NCBI GenBank assembly: GCA_009733715.1
Contig: WMKJ01000028.1
Span: forward strand, 61,722 to 125,721
Direction: 5' to 3'
Length of the DNA: 64,000 nucleotides
Source: Herpomyces periplanetae
Taxonomy: Eukaryota; Ascomycota; Laboulbeniomycetes; Herpomycetales; Herpomycetaceae
The stretch's first letter is position 1. The number at the start of each line of letters is the position of its first letter. A program made the position numbers and the translations under genes. The notes beneath the pieces are model-generated. The model saw nothing but the letters and a program-made list of their open reading frames with translations, searched no databases and was not told the origin of the DNA. Positions 10,601-19,747 of the stretch are shown piece after piece.

Positions 10601-10865
10601 ACTTGGTTGTGCATTTTCCAGAGATCAACCCCAGAAGATCTACATTCAAGACCGAATGAGACAATCTATTCAGACTATTCAGCAAGTAATGCTTCATGAA
10701 AATGGATATTTTTACTTGTGTGGTCCAACATGGCCTGTACCAGATGTTTCTCGAGTATTACAAGAAGCGATTGAGCTTGACACTCCAAAAAACGCAAAAG
10801 TCGATTCTGCACTTGCAGTTGAACAACTTAAGGAAGCTGGAAGATACGTTTTAGAAGTTTATTAA
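7608..10865 (+). CDS. MET10: Assimilatory sulfite reductase (NADPH) flavoprotein alpha subunit
   Basis: Delivers electrons from NADPH to the sirohaem subunit that reduces sulfite to sulfide, for cysteine and methionine synthesis. The 1085-aa length matches fungal MET10. The N-terminal half has the pyruvate-ferredoxin-oxidoreductase-like fold region of fungal MET10 proteins rather than an FMN flavodoxin domain. The C-terminal third is the ferredoxin-reductase-like module: FAD-binding REYSIASSQ (about 868), the NADP-binding stretch GLGTGLAPFRAF (about 940), MGSRHQREEYLF (about 971), and the family C terminus GRYVLEVY. Single exon; ATG at 7608 is the first Met of a long frame. A TCACGTGA site lies just upstream. 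Tail-to-tail with the zinc-finger gene, 89 nt apart. Confidence 0.96.
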   Translation: MLSSLLKSMKLECESDKRFYQWILAKSTIPSHVGILMGSDWHNIYTTFHSVVELAAFTLSHEIFSYSPRSFGFSTDLREWTKLSTPNAYNCVPGYHELDIRCDAGTYILGYLTSSHYPSTSSDVSVSILSTNGLLDYFSQAVYEYLVSGQARFRPVFHISAIRYIGGESPFLYADYTSAFRVSNERNMCLISTYCKLDGPYVALLAMLLARCGYPVIHIYDGMEFAHRVAKYQINVLQANTIGQILQKFTHNITSTVNSSASTLTDTICHYFDVFNAITNKAFAPFEYFGSELAGRILIVFGAAECHFGKHLVELAEQAGDKLGLVVVRLFRPFAKQKFLQMITSSVRFIYVLGQVAHESLSDEYVNSSLFESVMSTFFEKPLMETRPIFYDIKYDDISLVQGSLYTRIFDKDLAIEAPITRGSELLYLQSVCRSGDKRQKMFQIMGDILRNINAVDCTSSSIGNAVLQGGLVETKLAISHTDGNTFETDFHDEEVFDFVHVSDIGILKSLDLVKCMKEGSILLAGSSLDKSTDALEKCIPAAVRKVMWQRKIKLSLLKAGMDDVSETTMKMAILFILKNIIPELYTVVMAWWQDGNDNEDLDCLIGEVIANFPIPDSWSNGEVQQEMVMDNAKTLPWKIPINQFMASLSNENGDGNITSEERIYGADLIAKRLCFKEAYQVKLLIRPDLNIVTHVVKLIKRKRLTPINYDRNIFHLEFDLEGTQVSYDIGEALGIHATNDQDKVEEFIKWYGLDGDEVILKPLSDNECSGNSNIECEVANTMRQSLIRIIDIFGKPRKHFYEDLASFATDETEKKKLLFIASKQGASELKKRCEVEMLTFVDVLEEFSSARPSFQDLAKMVGPIKRREYSIASSQKVDGQRLSLLVVEVTWTDSKGRLRNGQATNYLNTIAIGTPVIISVKPSLMKLPPDPKTPIVMAGLGTGLAPFRAFVQERALQKAQGIHIGSVLLFMGSRHQREEYLFGEEWEAYREAGVITTLGCAFSRDQPQKIYIQDRMRQSIQTIQQVMLHENGYFYLCGPTWPVPDVSRVLQEAIELDTPKNAKVDSALAVEQLKEAGRYVLEVY

Positions 10866-10954
10866 CTGTTTTTTCAGGTAAAAGGTATATAATTGTGCGA
10901 GCGATTTAAGTATACCCACTACGCTATCATTGCGGTTAATGAGCGACGTAAGCT

Positions 10955-11470
10955 CTACGATTGTCTAGCCGGTCCATTTTCTGGGGAGAACGCTTTATGA
11001 TGATATGACGCTTCATGTTCTTTCATTCGTGAAGCTGAAAAATAATTTCGTTGACATTTATCGCATGTATACGGAGGTAAAGTTTGGTGTATTAATCGTA
11101 TATGTGCGGACAGTGTATGCTGTTTTCGAAATAGTTCATCACACGGTGGATAATCTGTACATCGAAATCTGCCGGGGGAGTGTAGTTTAACGTGTCGATT
11201 GAGTCTGGCTTGCGTTGAAAATCGTCTTTCGCAGCCAACGAAAGTACATGGAAAACGCACATCGTTTAAATGAGCTGTACGGACGTGTCGGTTTAAGTGT
11301 GTCGCTCGATAAAATGCTTTATCACACTCTGCAAATGAACAACTTAACCATCGATATCCCGTATGCTTTTGAATATGTTCTGCTAACCTGCACGGCCGGT
11401 TAAATCGCGAATCACAGTCGGAATAAGGGCATTCGTATATTTTTGCTCGAACTCTTGTCCCATTTTCCAT
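10955..11470 (-). CDS. Five-finger C2H2 protein, TFIIIA-like
   Basis: A 171-aa protein made almost wholly of five C2H2 zinc fingers: residues about 12-36, 42-69, 73-97, 101-128 and 132-157, each with C-x2/4-C-x12-H-x3/5-H. Spacing and the TH.NRH.R / RLNRH.KLH pattern resemble TFIIIA, the factor that binds the 5S rRNA gene and 5S RNA, and related fungal proteins. TFIIIA normally has nine or ten fingers, so this would be a short form. There is no room for further fingers downstream: only 89 nt remain before the MET10 stop. Alternatively it is another small C2H2 transcription factor. Fingers are certain; the TFIIIA assignment is an inference. Confidence 0.7.
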   Translation of the reverse strand: MENGTRVRAKIYECPYSDCDSRFNRPCRLAEHIQKHTGYRWLSCSFAECDKAFYRATHLNRHVRTAHLNDVRFPCTFVGCERRFSTQARLNRHVKLHSPGRFRCTDYPPCDELFRKQHTLSAHIRLIHQTLPPYTCDKCQRNYFSASRMKEHEASYHHKAFSPENGPARQS

Positions 11471-11852
11471 CTCTACCTTTTCCCCTGATATCTACATACA
11501 CTGAAATGGTCGAGGGTTTCCGCACCGTCGCCCTACTAATATAAAGCTGTTCTAATTCTTTACATACACCATTAATTAAGCAACTCCATATTAACTCCGC
11601 CATATAAATTTTATTCAGTTTTTGCTTTCCCTAAAAACCCATCAATCCAACTATTCTCGACCAAACGGTGGCACACTTCGCTTCCTTCGCCAGTTGCACC
11701 GAACCCTAACCCTAACCCTAACCCCAATTCCTCCGCCACATGTGTTGATTACATAATCCATGGGTTAAAATCTTTCCGAGTCAAGTAAAATTGACGATTT
11801 TGCTTGGAAAGTTTGTTCCTCACCAGTTATTGATATCAGAAAAAAGTTCCCC
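11471..11852. other. Spacer between zinc-finger gene and PPTase gene
   Basis: About 380 nt between divergent genes. No coding potential that I can support. It contains the telomere-like CCCTAA tract described separately. Confidence 0.6.
11702..11725. repeat. Interstitial telomere-type repeat (CCCTAA)3
   Basis: Three exact CCCTAA units (11704-11721) flanked by AA and CCCC, i.e. TTAGGG repeats on the minus strand. The tract lies in a divergent promoter, not at a chromosome end. Such short tracts in fungal promoters can be binding sites for Myb-type telobox proteins (Tbf1/Teb1 class). A shorter copy occurs at 31029-31038. Confidence 0.75.
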
Positions 11853-12837
11853 ATGAATTCAGGTGATTGTGTTACAACTTGGTTAGTAGACACACGACAA
11901 TGGAGCAAAGATGAAGAAGTTGAGGTTAGTGAGGCTAATAGTGATATATGTGGGGGATACCATAGGATTGTTAGCAAAATACTGATCTGGATAGTTAGCT
12001 GTGCGAGAGAGCTTAAAATGGATTTCGAAGGGCGAGATTCAAAAATTCGAGAGAATGCGTTTGCCTAAGGATGCGTACATGGTATTGGCTTCTGCATTGC
12101 TTAAACGAGCATTTATTCGAAAAAAATTCGCTTGCACCGAATTGGGTCGTGATATTCAGTTTATAGGTAAAGGCGGTGATAATAACCTTGGCAAACCATG
12201 TTATGCTGGTTCATCACACCGCTACGATGAAGCTTATAGAGTAGACTTTAACGTGTCTCATCAGGCTGGGCTGGTTGCCTTAGTTGGCGTCATCTACGAT
12301 ACTCAGTATCTCTCTGAATGTTCCGTAGGCGTTGACCTTGTATGTGTTAATGAACGAAATGAATCAAGTAAAATTTGTTCAACTGGATTGCATGCATGGT
12401 TAGCCCAATTCACAGGAATTTTACATTATCGGGAGATTGAAAAAGTTTTACTTGAAGCGTTCAACCATGATGCCGGTGAATCCACGGACCGAGGATTACG
12501 CTTATTCTACGCTCACTTTGCCTGTCGTGAAGCGTACGTTAAAATGACGGGTGATGGATTATCTGCACCGTGGTTAAGCGATCTAGAGTTTCGAAATGTT
12601 AGAGCACCCCTGGCACATCCAACTAATACTTGGGGTGAGCGGTATGATCATATTAACTTGTTTATGCATGACTTACCTATTCCAGACGTGGGAATATGTA
12701 TACATGCTCTAGAAAAAGATTATTTATTGGCTATAGCTACTAAACCCGCTCATCTTGCACGATCAATACGACAAATAGACATTGAAAAACTCGATATAGC
12801 TCAGCTTCTATCGTACGTTATGCAAACCGAAGGATAA
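11853..12837 (+). CDS. 4'-phosphopantetheinyl transferase (Lys5/AASDHPPT-like)
   Basis: Moves phosphopantetheine from coenzyme A to carrier-protein domains, such as alpha-aminoadipate reductase in lysine synthesis. Two exons, 11853-11928 and 11999-12837, joined across a 70-nt intron (donor GTGAGG, acceptor TTAG), give 304 aa. Exon 1 supplies the N-terminal TWLVDTRQWS strand typical of the family; exon 2 continues with LASALLKRAFIRKKF. The two Mg/CoA motifs are present: SVGVDLV (about 134-140) and FACREAYVKMTGDGL (about 197-211). This two-motif, about 300-aa architecture is the Sfp/Lys5 class, not the short AcpS class. The stand-alone frame from 12001 lacks an ATG, which supports the splice. 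Exact partner proteins cannot be inferred. Confidence 0.9.
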
Positions 12838-13166
12838 GATTCTCACTTGTATTAGAATATTGCTGACGATTCGTACTTGCGATTAACCGCTACTCCTCGG
12901 ATTAGATTGGATTGGATTGGCTTATGGTTATGCAATATTCCCGTAATCCTGGTCCTGTGCAATTTTGCTTTTCCCGGCCCTGTTTGTATAAATTATTCTA
13001 TTACCATTTTGTCAACAAAAATGATGACTTCATCGGGTAGGACTTCTCTTATAAAGTATTTACTATCGCACTTTATTCTTCTTTCTTCCTTGGATCATCC
13101 TCGCATCAAGATATTTTTCTTTACTTCACACACACATCCACGAAATTTCAAGTGGTTTATCAAATA
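12838..13166. other. Spacer before threonine aldolase
   Basis: About 330 nt, pyrimidine-rich towards its 3' end (13070-13140), as often seen in fungal 5' leaders. No gene recognised. Confidence 0.55.
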
Positions 13167-14288
13167 ATGAGTGAAACCATTCAAGCCGGTTCAGCATGGG
13201 CACGAAAACACGTTGCGGCAGCATCGAGCTGTGATTTTCGTTCGGATGTTGTTACAACTCCAACGGTACAAATGTTACAAGCCATAGCACAAAGTTCACT
13301 TCTCGATGATGTTTACGAAGAAGATCAACAAACATTAGAATTACAAGATTTAATGGCCAAACTTACAGGCAAAGAAGCTGCCCTATTAGTCGTATCGGGA
13401 ACTATGGGGAACCAAGTGAGTCTTCGTACTCATCTTCAGGGACCCCCACATGCTATTATATGTGACAGAAGAGGTCACATTGTACAGTACGAAGCTGGAG
13501 GTCCTGCCTGTTTGTCAAGTGCTTTAATCATAACCATTAAGCCCGAAAATGGTCGATATATTACCCTAGAGGAAATTCAAGAGAATGCTGTAATTGATAA
13601 TGATGTACACCATTGTCCTACTCGAGTTATAGCGTTAGAAAATACACTTGACGGATGTATAATTCCACTTAATGAGTGCCGACATATTTCAACATGGGCT
13701 CGTGAGAATGGATTAATTTTACATTTGGATGGCGCTCGATTATGGGAAGCTGTGACAGCAGGTGCTGGATCTTTAGCGGAATATTGCGAATGCTTTGACA
13801 GTGTGAGCATTTGTTTTAGCAAAGGTTTAGGAGCTCCGATTGGTAGTATTATAGTGGGTAATCGCTCATTTATTGATCGAGCACGTTGGATCAGGAAATT
13901 TTTAGGAGGAGGATTAAGACAATCTGGTGTTGTATCATCAGCCGCACGTATTGCTGTGGAGCAGACGTTTATGAATGGCGAATTGGCCAAAGTCCATGAA
14001 AGGGCTAAAAGGGTGGGTCGAGTGTGGGAAGAATTAGGTGGAAAATTAGAGTTGCCTGTTGAAACAAATATGGTTTGGCTTGATTTGAAGAGTATAAGCG
14101 TAACTGATGAAATGATTGCTGAAGTAGCGAGAAAACATGGACTTAAAATCAATGATCAGCGTATTGTATTTCATTATCAAATTGACGACGAGGCCGAGAA
14201 AAAACTTGAGCTTGTATTTCGCGAGTTACTTGCAACGTCAAATGTGAACCATTGTCAACCCTTTAATTTAAGGGTCTCTTGTATTTAG
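13167..14288 (+). CDS. GLY1: L-threonine aldolase (low-specificity)
   Basis: PLP enzyme splitting threonine (and allo-threonine) into glycine and acetaldehyde, a major glycine source in fungi. The protein from the ATG at 13167 is 373 aa. Family marks: FRSDVVTTPT near residue 21, DDVYEEDQ (about 46), the PLP-ring region GNQVSLRTHLQ (about 83-93), HLDGARLW (about 187-194) with the conserved PLP aspartate, and the Schiff-base lysine in CFSKGLGAPIGS (about 217). GGGLRQSGV follows. The frame is open 15 nt further upstream but without an ATG. Single exon. Firm identification of family; substrate range is inferred. Confidence 0.95.
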   Translation: MSETIQAGSAWARKHVAAASSCDFRSDVVTTPTVQMLQAIAQSSLLDDVYEEDQQTLELQDLMAKLTGKEAALLVVSGTMGNQVSLRTHLQGPPHAIICDRRGHIVQYEAGGPACLSSALIITIKPENGRYITLEEIQENAVIDNDVHHCPTRVIALENTLDGCIIPLNECRHISTWARENGLILHLDGARLWEAVTAGAGSLAEYCECFDSVSICFSKGLGAPIGSIIVGNRSFIDRARWIRKFLGGGLRQSGVVSSAARIAVEQTFMNGELAKVHERAKRVGRVWEELGGKLELPVETNMVWLDLKSISVTDEMIAEVARKHGLKINDQRIVFHYQIDDEAEKKLELVFRELLATSNVNHCQPFNLRVSCI

Positions 14289-14437
14289 GACGATGCGTTA
14301 ACAAGTTTTGAAGTGTATTTGATAAAACTCAATCCGAGCAACATCGTGGAATATTGTTTAGCGGCATGTGCGCATGGAGATTCACCACATTAAAATAACC
14401 CACATATATAGCCAACTAATCAACAGAACCAGTCCCG

Positions 14438-14523
14438 GCCGGCGTGGCGCAGTGGTAACGCGTAGCACTCGTACGTTAGGTATTGGTATGCTAAGATCCT
14501 CGGTTCAAATCCGAGCGTCGGCA
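14438..14523 (+). tRNA. tRNA-Thr (anticodon CGU) with 14-nt intron
   Basis: A complete cloverleaf: acceptor GCCGGCG pairs with CGTCGGC (one G-T), three-base-pair D stem GCG/CGC with loop CAGTGGTAA, anticodon stem TAGCA (14463-14467) with TGCTA (14489-14493), T arm CTCGG-TTCAAAT-CCGAG, discriminator A at 14523. The anticodon loop is 21 nt; removing 14474-14487 leaves the standard CTCGTAA loop, anticodon CGT at 14470-14472, which reads ACG (threonine). The intron sits after position 37, the canonical eukaryotic place. The internal A and B boxes are within the D and T arms. Confidence 0.92.
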
Positions 14524-15221
14524 TGTGACCTACGCTCTTTTTGGTGCGCCCCATTCTCCAAGTCCGGAGCATGCTCCCCTTGCGCCACGTCCAGCCTGGC
14601 ATGGCCGCTCTCCTTGAGACCGCATCACGTGACTAAACACGTTGGATAAGCATGACGTATTGGTTTGGAGACGGGGAATTTTTTATCCGCAGCACTAAAC
14701 GGGTAAATGGTGAGGGGCGGGGTTCTAAGGTTGCAGAAGTATTTTCGGGAAATCAGTCGCGAGGTTCTTCTTTTAATACAGTGTGGTTCAAATAACATTT
14801 TGAAATACAAATGTTGGTTTGGAGGGTTTTTGAGCAGTTAAATCGCGTGAATTGCAGGGACACCAATTTTTTTATGCAAGAAAGGAAAAAAATTCGGCAC
14901 GTTAAATGGTGTTGAAAGGGTAGTTTTTGATTAATGGGTACGGAGGTTATTTAATAATATCATTTAGTTTAAGTCAAGCTTGCAGTGTATGAGGAGTCAA
15001 TAGGAGCTCATGAAATCGCAGGACGATAATAAAAGAAAGTTGAGCGGTGGAGGGGAAATTGCAAAGTGGTAGTTGGTGATGCGTGGGCGCGAGGGCAGGA
15101 ACGGAAATTTGAAAAAGTTCAATGAAAGTTATCAAAGTAAGGTGTATGCTAACGATATATCATATTTGAGACAGCACCGCAGGGTCGGGATGAATTATCG
15201 AGTGGATTGGGGTTAAAAAAG
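14524..15221. other. Spacer between tRNA-Thr and Sds3-like gene
   Basis: About 700 nt without a supported gene. A TCACGTGA palindrome is at 14625-14632. Plus-strand purine content rises towards the Sds3-like start. Confidence 0.55.
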
Positions 15222-17018
15222 ATGATGATGGATACATGCGAGCGTAGCGAATCTTCTTCATTATTGGGAATTGAGTGTAAAGATACGAAAGAGTCAACGT
15301 CAACTAAAGCAACAACGACTACGATTATGGCATTAACTAATCAAGGAGAGAAAACGGAGCCGGGCATGCAAGAAGACGGACAGTGTGAAGCAGGAGAAAA
15401 GTTAACAAAGGCATGTTTGAGCGATGATATGGTTAGTGAAGGTCAGAGGGAGGATATTGCGCAAAGTGATGTAGACGAAAGCACGAACGGTGATAAGCGG
15501 AATCGTCGTTGTACGAGTTCGTGTGGTAAAGGGACACCAGAAAACTTAAGCAAGGGAGGAGTTACAGTTAAACAACGAGGATCAAATACCAGTGAAGCCA
15601 AAAGTAACGGAATCGGTAGAACATCCGTATACTCAGATATCAAGTTACCCGTGGAATCATCGAGTCCGTCATCGAAAGCGGAGTCTAACGTAGGCAGTAG
15701 TGATGGGTTTAGTCAAAATCGCAAACGGAAGCGTACGATAGGAGAAGCTAACGGAAGGGAAATTGAGGTTAAACTTGCTAATGAGAGAAGTGGTAAGCGA
15801 CAAAATGCTCCATTGCATCATGAAATATGCAATGAGGATGACGAAGATGACCATTATGGAGTACATGACGACAATACAGTTCCCAAGTTAATAAGTTCTC
15901 GTGAATCAGATATTGAAAGAGATGGTGATGTTGAGGGGGAGGGGGAGGGAGAGGGAGAAGTAGATCGAGAAAGAGATGGTGATGGTGAAAGATTCGAATC
16001 CTCAAGAAGTAATGCTCGGTCGCGAAAAAGTAGGCGGAAGAGTCGGCGAAGAAGTGGTCGAAATCTGGAATATTCAACGACGACGACTCCCGGTTCTACG
16101 ACTTTAACGAGTACGGGAACGACGAACGGAGGTTCGAATGATGGATCAACTCGTTTAAGTGAGATTGACGAAGTACTCGACGAAGAAATCGATGTAGACG
16201 AAGCGACAAATCAGGCCAGTGACGGTATGTTTGGTTTTTTTTCGCTCTACGTAACTCAACTTATACAAGTCAAACACTGGAACGAGTTGTTAACGCTGTT
16301 CCGCCCATAGAAGCTCGGAGGAAGCAAGCCATGATATCACTGGGAGATATTGAAAAACATTTTACGGCATTTCGCGACAGGTTAGTACACGCAGACATAT
16401 TTCACACCTTTTACAAGCTTAATTTTTGTTACAAATGGTACATGATCAAGGGTTAACCAAGGATAATACGGGAATATATATCTGTAATTGCCTACGAATT
16501 TTACGACTTGCCCAAACCTGAGTATATGAGCAAGCTATAGACACTTGAGCGAACAAATTGATCGAATATCCCATGAATTACAACTTTTACACGAATCTAA
16601 ATTATTGCATCCGGACTATATATCAATGGTACGTTGCATTGACGATCGTAAGGCGGAGAAGTTAAAATATGAGTCGAACCTACGCAAGTTCAAGATGAAT
16701 GCGCTGAAAATTCGCAACATTGCGGAAAAATGGCAACTCCTCGGACAGTATTTTCAGGAAGTTCGAGAAGCTCGTGAACGCGCTCTGGAGTCTGGGTACC
16801 GCCATTATTTTGCATTGGAGCGTGATCTTATGGAATGGGGTAGTGACGAAATAACCAAGCATGATGATGGAGAGTTTCGCCGCGATCGTTGTCGTCTGCT
16901 CCACTTGCAAATGCGTCTTGGTTCAGCTACTTCTGATTACCCCTTTTCATCAATGCTTGAGGGACTATGTGACGAAGAAATCGACCACGATTTACGCGTA
17001 TTCGGGTTAACAAGCTAA
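15222..17018 (+). CDS. Sds3/Dep1-family subunit of an Rpd3L/Sin3-type deacetylase complex
   Basis: Scaffold-type subunit of the Rpd3L/Sin3 histone deacetylase complex. Three exons: 15222-16224, 16311-16380 and 16541-17018, with donors GTATGT and GTTAGT; joined they encode 516 aa. Exon 1 is a long low-complexity acidic/basic region including a Gly-Glu run and Arg/Ser stretches. Exons 2 and 3 restore the family core: EARRKQAMISLGDIEKHFTA then a helix starting HLSEQIDRISHEL, LLHPDYISM and RKAEKLKYE, matching the Sds3 pattern of an R-x2-A-x2-L-x2-IE-x2-F helix followed by a coiled coil. The splits are in frame and rebuild one continuous helix. N terminus: the frame is open to 15207 but the first ATG is 15222. 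Whether it is the Sds3 or Dep1 orthologue is open. Confidence 0.8.
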
Positions 17019-17158
17019 GCTATTATACAGTCGGCTTTTATCCAGTTTGCATGGTGTATGCGTAAGTGCGCGCGTGCACTCTTGTCCGCTCGCTGGCCCT
17101 CGAGCACCGTGGATTTCACGATGGTGATCACGATATTGTGATTTTTACCTTTTTAAGT

Positions 17159-19747
17159 TCACCAGATACGTTTCGCTACCATGGAGTATCGTAATACTTT
17201 GGACAGCGTAACATCGTCTTCATCGCCGTCACCTTCACTTCCCGGACAACTTTTCCTGCGCTTATTTTCATCATGTTTGCGCATATTTGGATTATGAATC
17301 GTGGCAGCTCTTTCACGAGCCTTTTTCAGTCCAACTGCATCGTCCGTGTATATGTGTTCTCGTTGTATATCGTCCACTTCGACCGATCCCCACCCACCAA
17401 CTCTTCGACATCCCGACATGTTAAACGCATTCTCGCGAATTGAATTATCCCGTTCAGTCTTGTTATTTGCTTGCTTTACATCTTCACTTGACCGTAAAAC
17501 ACGGTTACACATCACTGCGTAGCGTGAACGGGCGTATCGCAATAATACCATCCCAAGTATCAACTTGAATAAAAATAATCCAATCCATACGTTAAGCAAC
17601 AAAAACCACCTTGCAATTCCTTCCCATGCATTATCCACCCAACCTTTTAGGCTTATCCAGACATTTTCCATTTCGTGTAAACTCCAACCGACTAAATTGC
17701 CCAAATCTCCTGGTTTATCCCGAAACATCCAGCCAACGTTAACGTTCATTTTACGAAGAATTAAGGTTATACCCTTTTCAAAAGTCGTGATAATTATACC
17801 AATACACTTTAACAAAGTGTACGGAGAATCTCGTAGGTTATTAGACGCCGTGAAGCTTGTTGAAGCTGACGATGCTGTAGAAGATATGGTTGATGAGGAT
17901 ATTCGAGGTGATGTTGAACCTGTAATAACTTGAAAAACTTGAAAGGCAACCCGTATAAACAGGCAAGCTAACGGATAGACAGGCAGGCCTAATCTTCGAG
18001 TTATATCACGCGTAACTAATGAATTGGCACTGAATGCATTTGTATAGTAATCTCGCGCTAAGATATCCAAAAATCGATCGTAAGATTCACGTCTAATATT
18101 ATTGAATTTGGTGATGAAGGAATGCTTCAACCAATCCACCAGAATCTCACTTCCTAACACTACAACTAGGGGTCCGAATATTCGGCCTGCCCAGCTGGGT
18201 AGCACAGTAAAGCTTGTCGGTACAACCGTTGCACGACTCATACTGGGCCGTGTAAAATTGCTAAAGACTGCAGGAGATGCTAGAGATTCTGTAGATGAAT
18301 ATGATGCAGAATGCCCACTGCCCACGTTTCCATTTCCGTTTACCCGATTTCCACCGTTGCCCACACTTCCGCCCGCCGTACTGCTACCATTCATCGTGAA
18401 CAATCTCGCGATACTGAAACCTCCAAATGCAGCAACGTTGCGCAGAGCAATGATTATCATCATGAGCCAAATCTGAAACCTCTCAATAGCATCAGCGCAC
18501 ATCATTTGAAATAAATTCTCTTTTTCAATCTTTTTGAATACACTGCTCTTAATTTCCACAAATTGATTTGATAGTAATAGTGAGAGAAGCGCATTAGAAT
18601 ATGAATTCACCGCTACGTTCAACGTAATTACTTGGTAGAATAAGGCTACAGCATGTGTCGTGTTGTACACCAATGCAAGAATAAATGTTGCACCAGCACG
18701 AAATAGCCTTTTTTGGCCTGCGTTAATCATTTCCCTGGAAAGTAAGCACTCGTAAATATCCTGTCCGATTGCCGCAAAGAGTCGATCGCTCACTTCCAGA
18801 ACGTTATAGATAACGTAAAGTTTAATGGCCGATTGACCACGAATACTATGATACATCCGGCTTGCATCAAACTTCATTAGTACTACACAACTTATCAGCA
18901 CTACTAAACCCTTTAACAAATCTGCTTTCTGGCCTTCGTTCAAGCTAAAATTCGAAAACTTTATTCCACCTGAACATTTTTCTTCCTTATTGACGTATCG
19001 TGAGAATTGCCCACTGTCTTCCACGCTTGAACCGTCCGTGCGTTTCGTAAATAACAGTTTGTTAAGCTTTCGTGTGAGAAAACCAGTTATTCGAACTATT
19101 TGTCCTATTGACCATTCACCCCATTCCAAACTTTCCCGTACGCCAAATCGTGTATTTGCCCAAACCCATTTAACCAAGACCCATAAAATATATATAAGTC
19201 TAAGAGGTAGTATAGTGAAGACGTACAGAAATGAATCCAAGCAGCAAAGGACACCGAATATTAATGTTCTTTCCAAGTACAACGGAAGTAAAAAAAAGTT
19301 ACCCAGTCGTCGAAGTTTAACCCACGTAGCTTCGTAAGCTGTGAACACGTTTTTTGGCCGATAAATGTACTCTTCAGGTGGTTCCGACCATGAAAGTTCA
19401 AGTTGTAAATGCGTTAAAATATTTGCCGGTGGTAGTGGTAGTGAAGAACCTTGTAGTTTAAATCTATCATTTTGAATATCTTGTTTAACCGTTTCGTCCA
19501 GTTTATGGTGTTGATTAAGGTCAACTTTAAATTCATTATCTTTTTCCACTTTTGCTTCGTCATTTGATCTGGCTGTATTACATACAGAAAAAGTCGAATC
19601 CCTACGCGCTGCTGACTCTGCCATATTTGAAGATATACTCTCACTACCGTTAACCGTATCACTGTCAAAAGTGGCTCGTGTTACTCTCATAAACTCATGC
19701 ATGGCCTCGTTGTTCCGTTCTGACCACTTTATCCTCATGCTTTCCAT
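17159..19747 (-). CDS. TAPT1/Emp65 family ER membrane protein
   Basis: An 862-aa polytopic membrane protein of the TAPT1/Emp65 (DUF747) family; yeast Emp65 works in the ER with Slp1 in surveillance of unassembled soluble proteins. The family core begins with PPEEYIYRPKNVFTAYEATW, then LGNFFLLPLYLERTL, a FGVLCCLDSFLYVFTILPLR helix, and the block VLMKFDASRMYHSIRGQ ... KLYVIYNVLEVSDRLFAAIGQD. Further helices follow to about residue 740. A Ser/Gly/Asn-rich loop interrupts the core (about 470-510). Hydrophilic N- and C-terminal tails. First ATG in frame is 19747; 6 nt more upstream are open without ATG. Tail-to-tail with the Sds3-like gene, 140 nt apart. No intron needed. Confidence 0.88.
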   Translation of the reverse strand: MESMRIKWSERNNEAMHEFMRVTRATFDSDTVNGSESISSNMAESAARRDSTFSVCNTARSNDEAKVEKDNEFKVDLNQHHKLDETVKQDIQNDRFKLQGSSLPLPPANILTHLQLELSWSEPPEEYIYRPKNVFTAYEATWVKLRRLGNFFLLPLYLERTLIFGVLCCLDSFLYVFTILPLRLIYILWVLVKWVWANTRFGVRESLEWGEWSIGQIVRITGFLTRKLNKLLFTKRTDGSSVEDSGQFSRYVNKEEKCSGGIKFSNFSLNEGQKADLLKGLVVLISCVVLMKFDASRMYHSIRGQSAIKLYVIYNVLEVSDRLFAAIGQDIYECLLSREMINAGQKRLFRAGATFILALVYNTTHAVALFYQVITLNVAVNSYSNALLSLLLSNQFVEIKSSVFKKIEKENLFQMMCADAIERFQIWLMMIIIALRNVAAFGGFSIARLFTMNGSSTAGGSVGNGGNRVNGNGNVGSGHSASYSSTESLASPAVFSNFTRPSMSRATVVPTSFTVLPSWAGRIFGPLVVVLGSEILVDWLKHSFITKFNNIRRESYDRFLDILARDYYTNAFSANSLVTRDITRRLGLPVYPLACLFIRVAFQVFQVITGSTSPRISSSTISSTASSASTSFTASNNLRDSPYTLLKCIGIIITTFEKGITLILRKMNVNVGWMFRDKPGDLGNLVGWSLHEMENVWISLKGWVDNAWEGIARWFLLLNVWIGLFLFKLILGMVLLRYARSRYAVMCNRVLRSSEDVKQANNKTERDNSIRENAFNMSGCRRVGGWGSVEVDDIQREHIYTDDAVGLKKARERAATIHNPNMRKHDENKRRKSCPGSEGDGDEDDVTLSKVLRYSMVAKRIW

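Noticed and set aside
12001-12837. PPTase starting at 12001
   Set aside because: That frame begins with GTG and lacks the conserved N-terminal strand; an exon at 11853-11928 supplies both ATG and strand in frame.
13577-14152. 191-codon antisense frame within threonine aldolase
   Set aside because: It is the exact shadow of the GLY1 coding strand, has no motif, and the GLY1 family match is firm.
15778-16077. His/Leu/Pro-rich minus-strand frame
   Set aside because: It is the complement of the repetitive Gly-Glu-rich part of the Sds3-like gene, so its composition is explained by low complexity.
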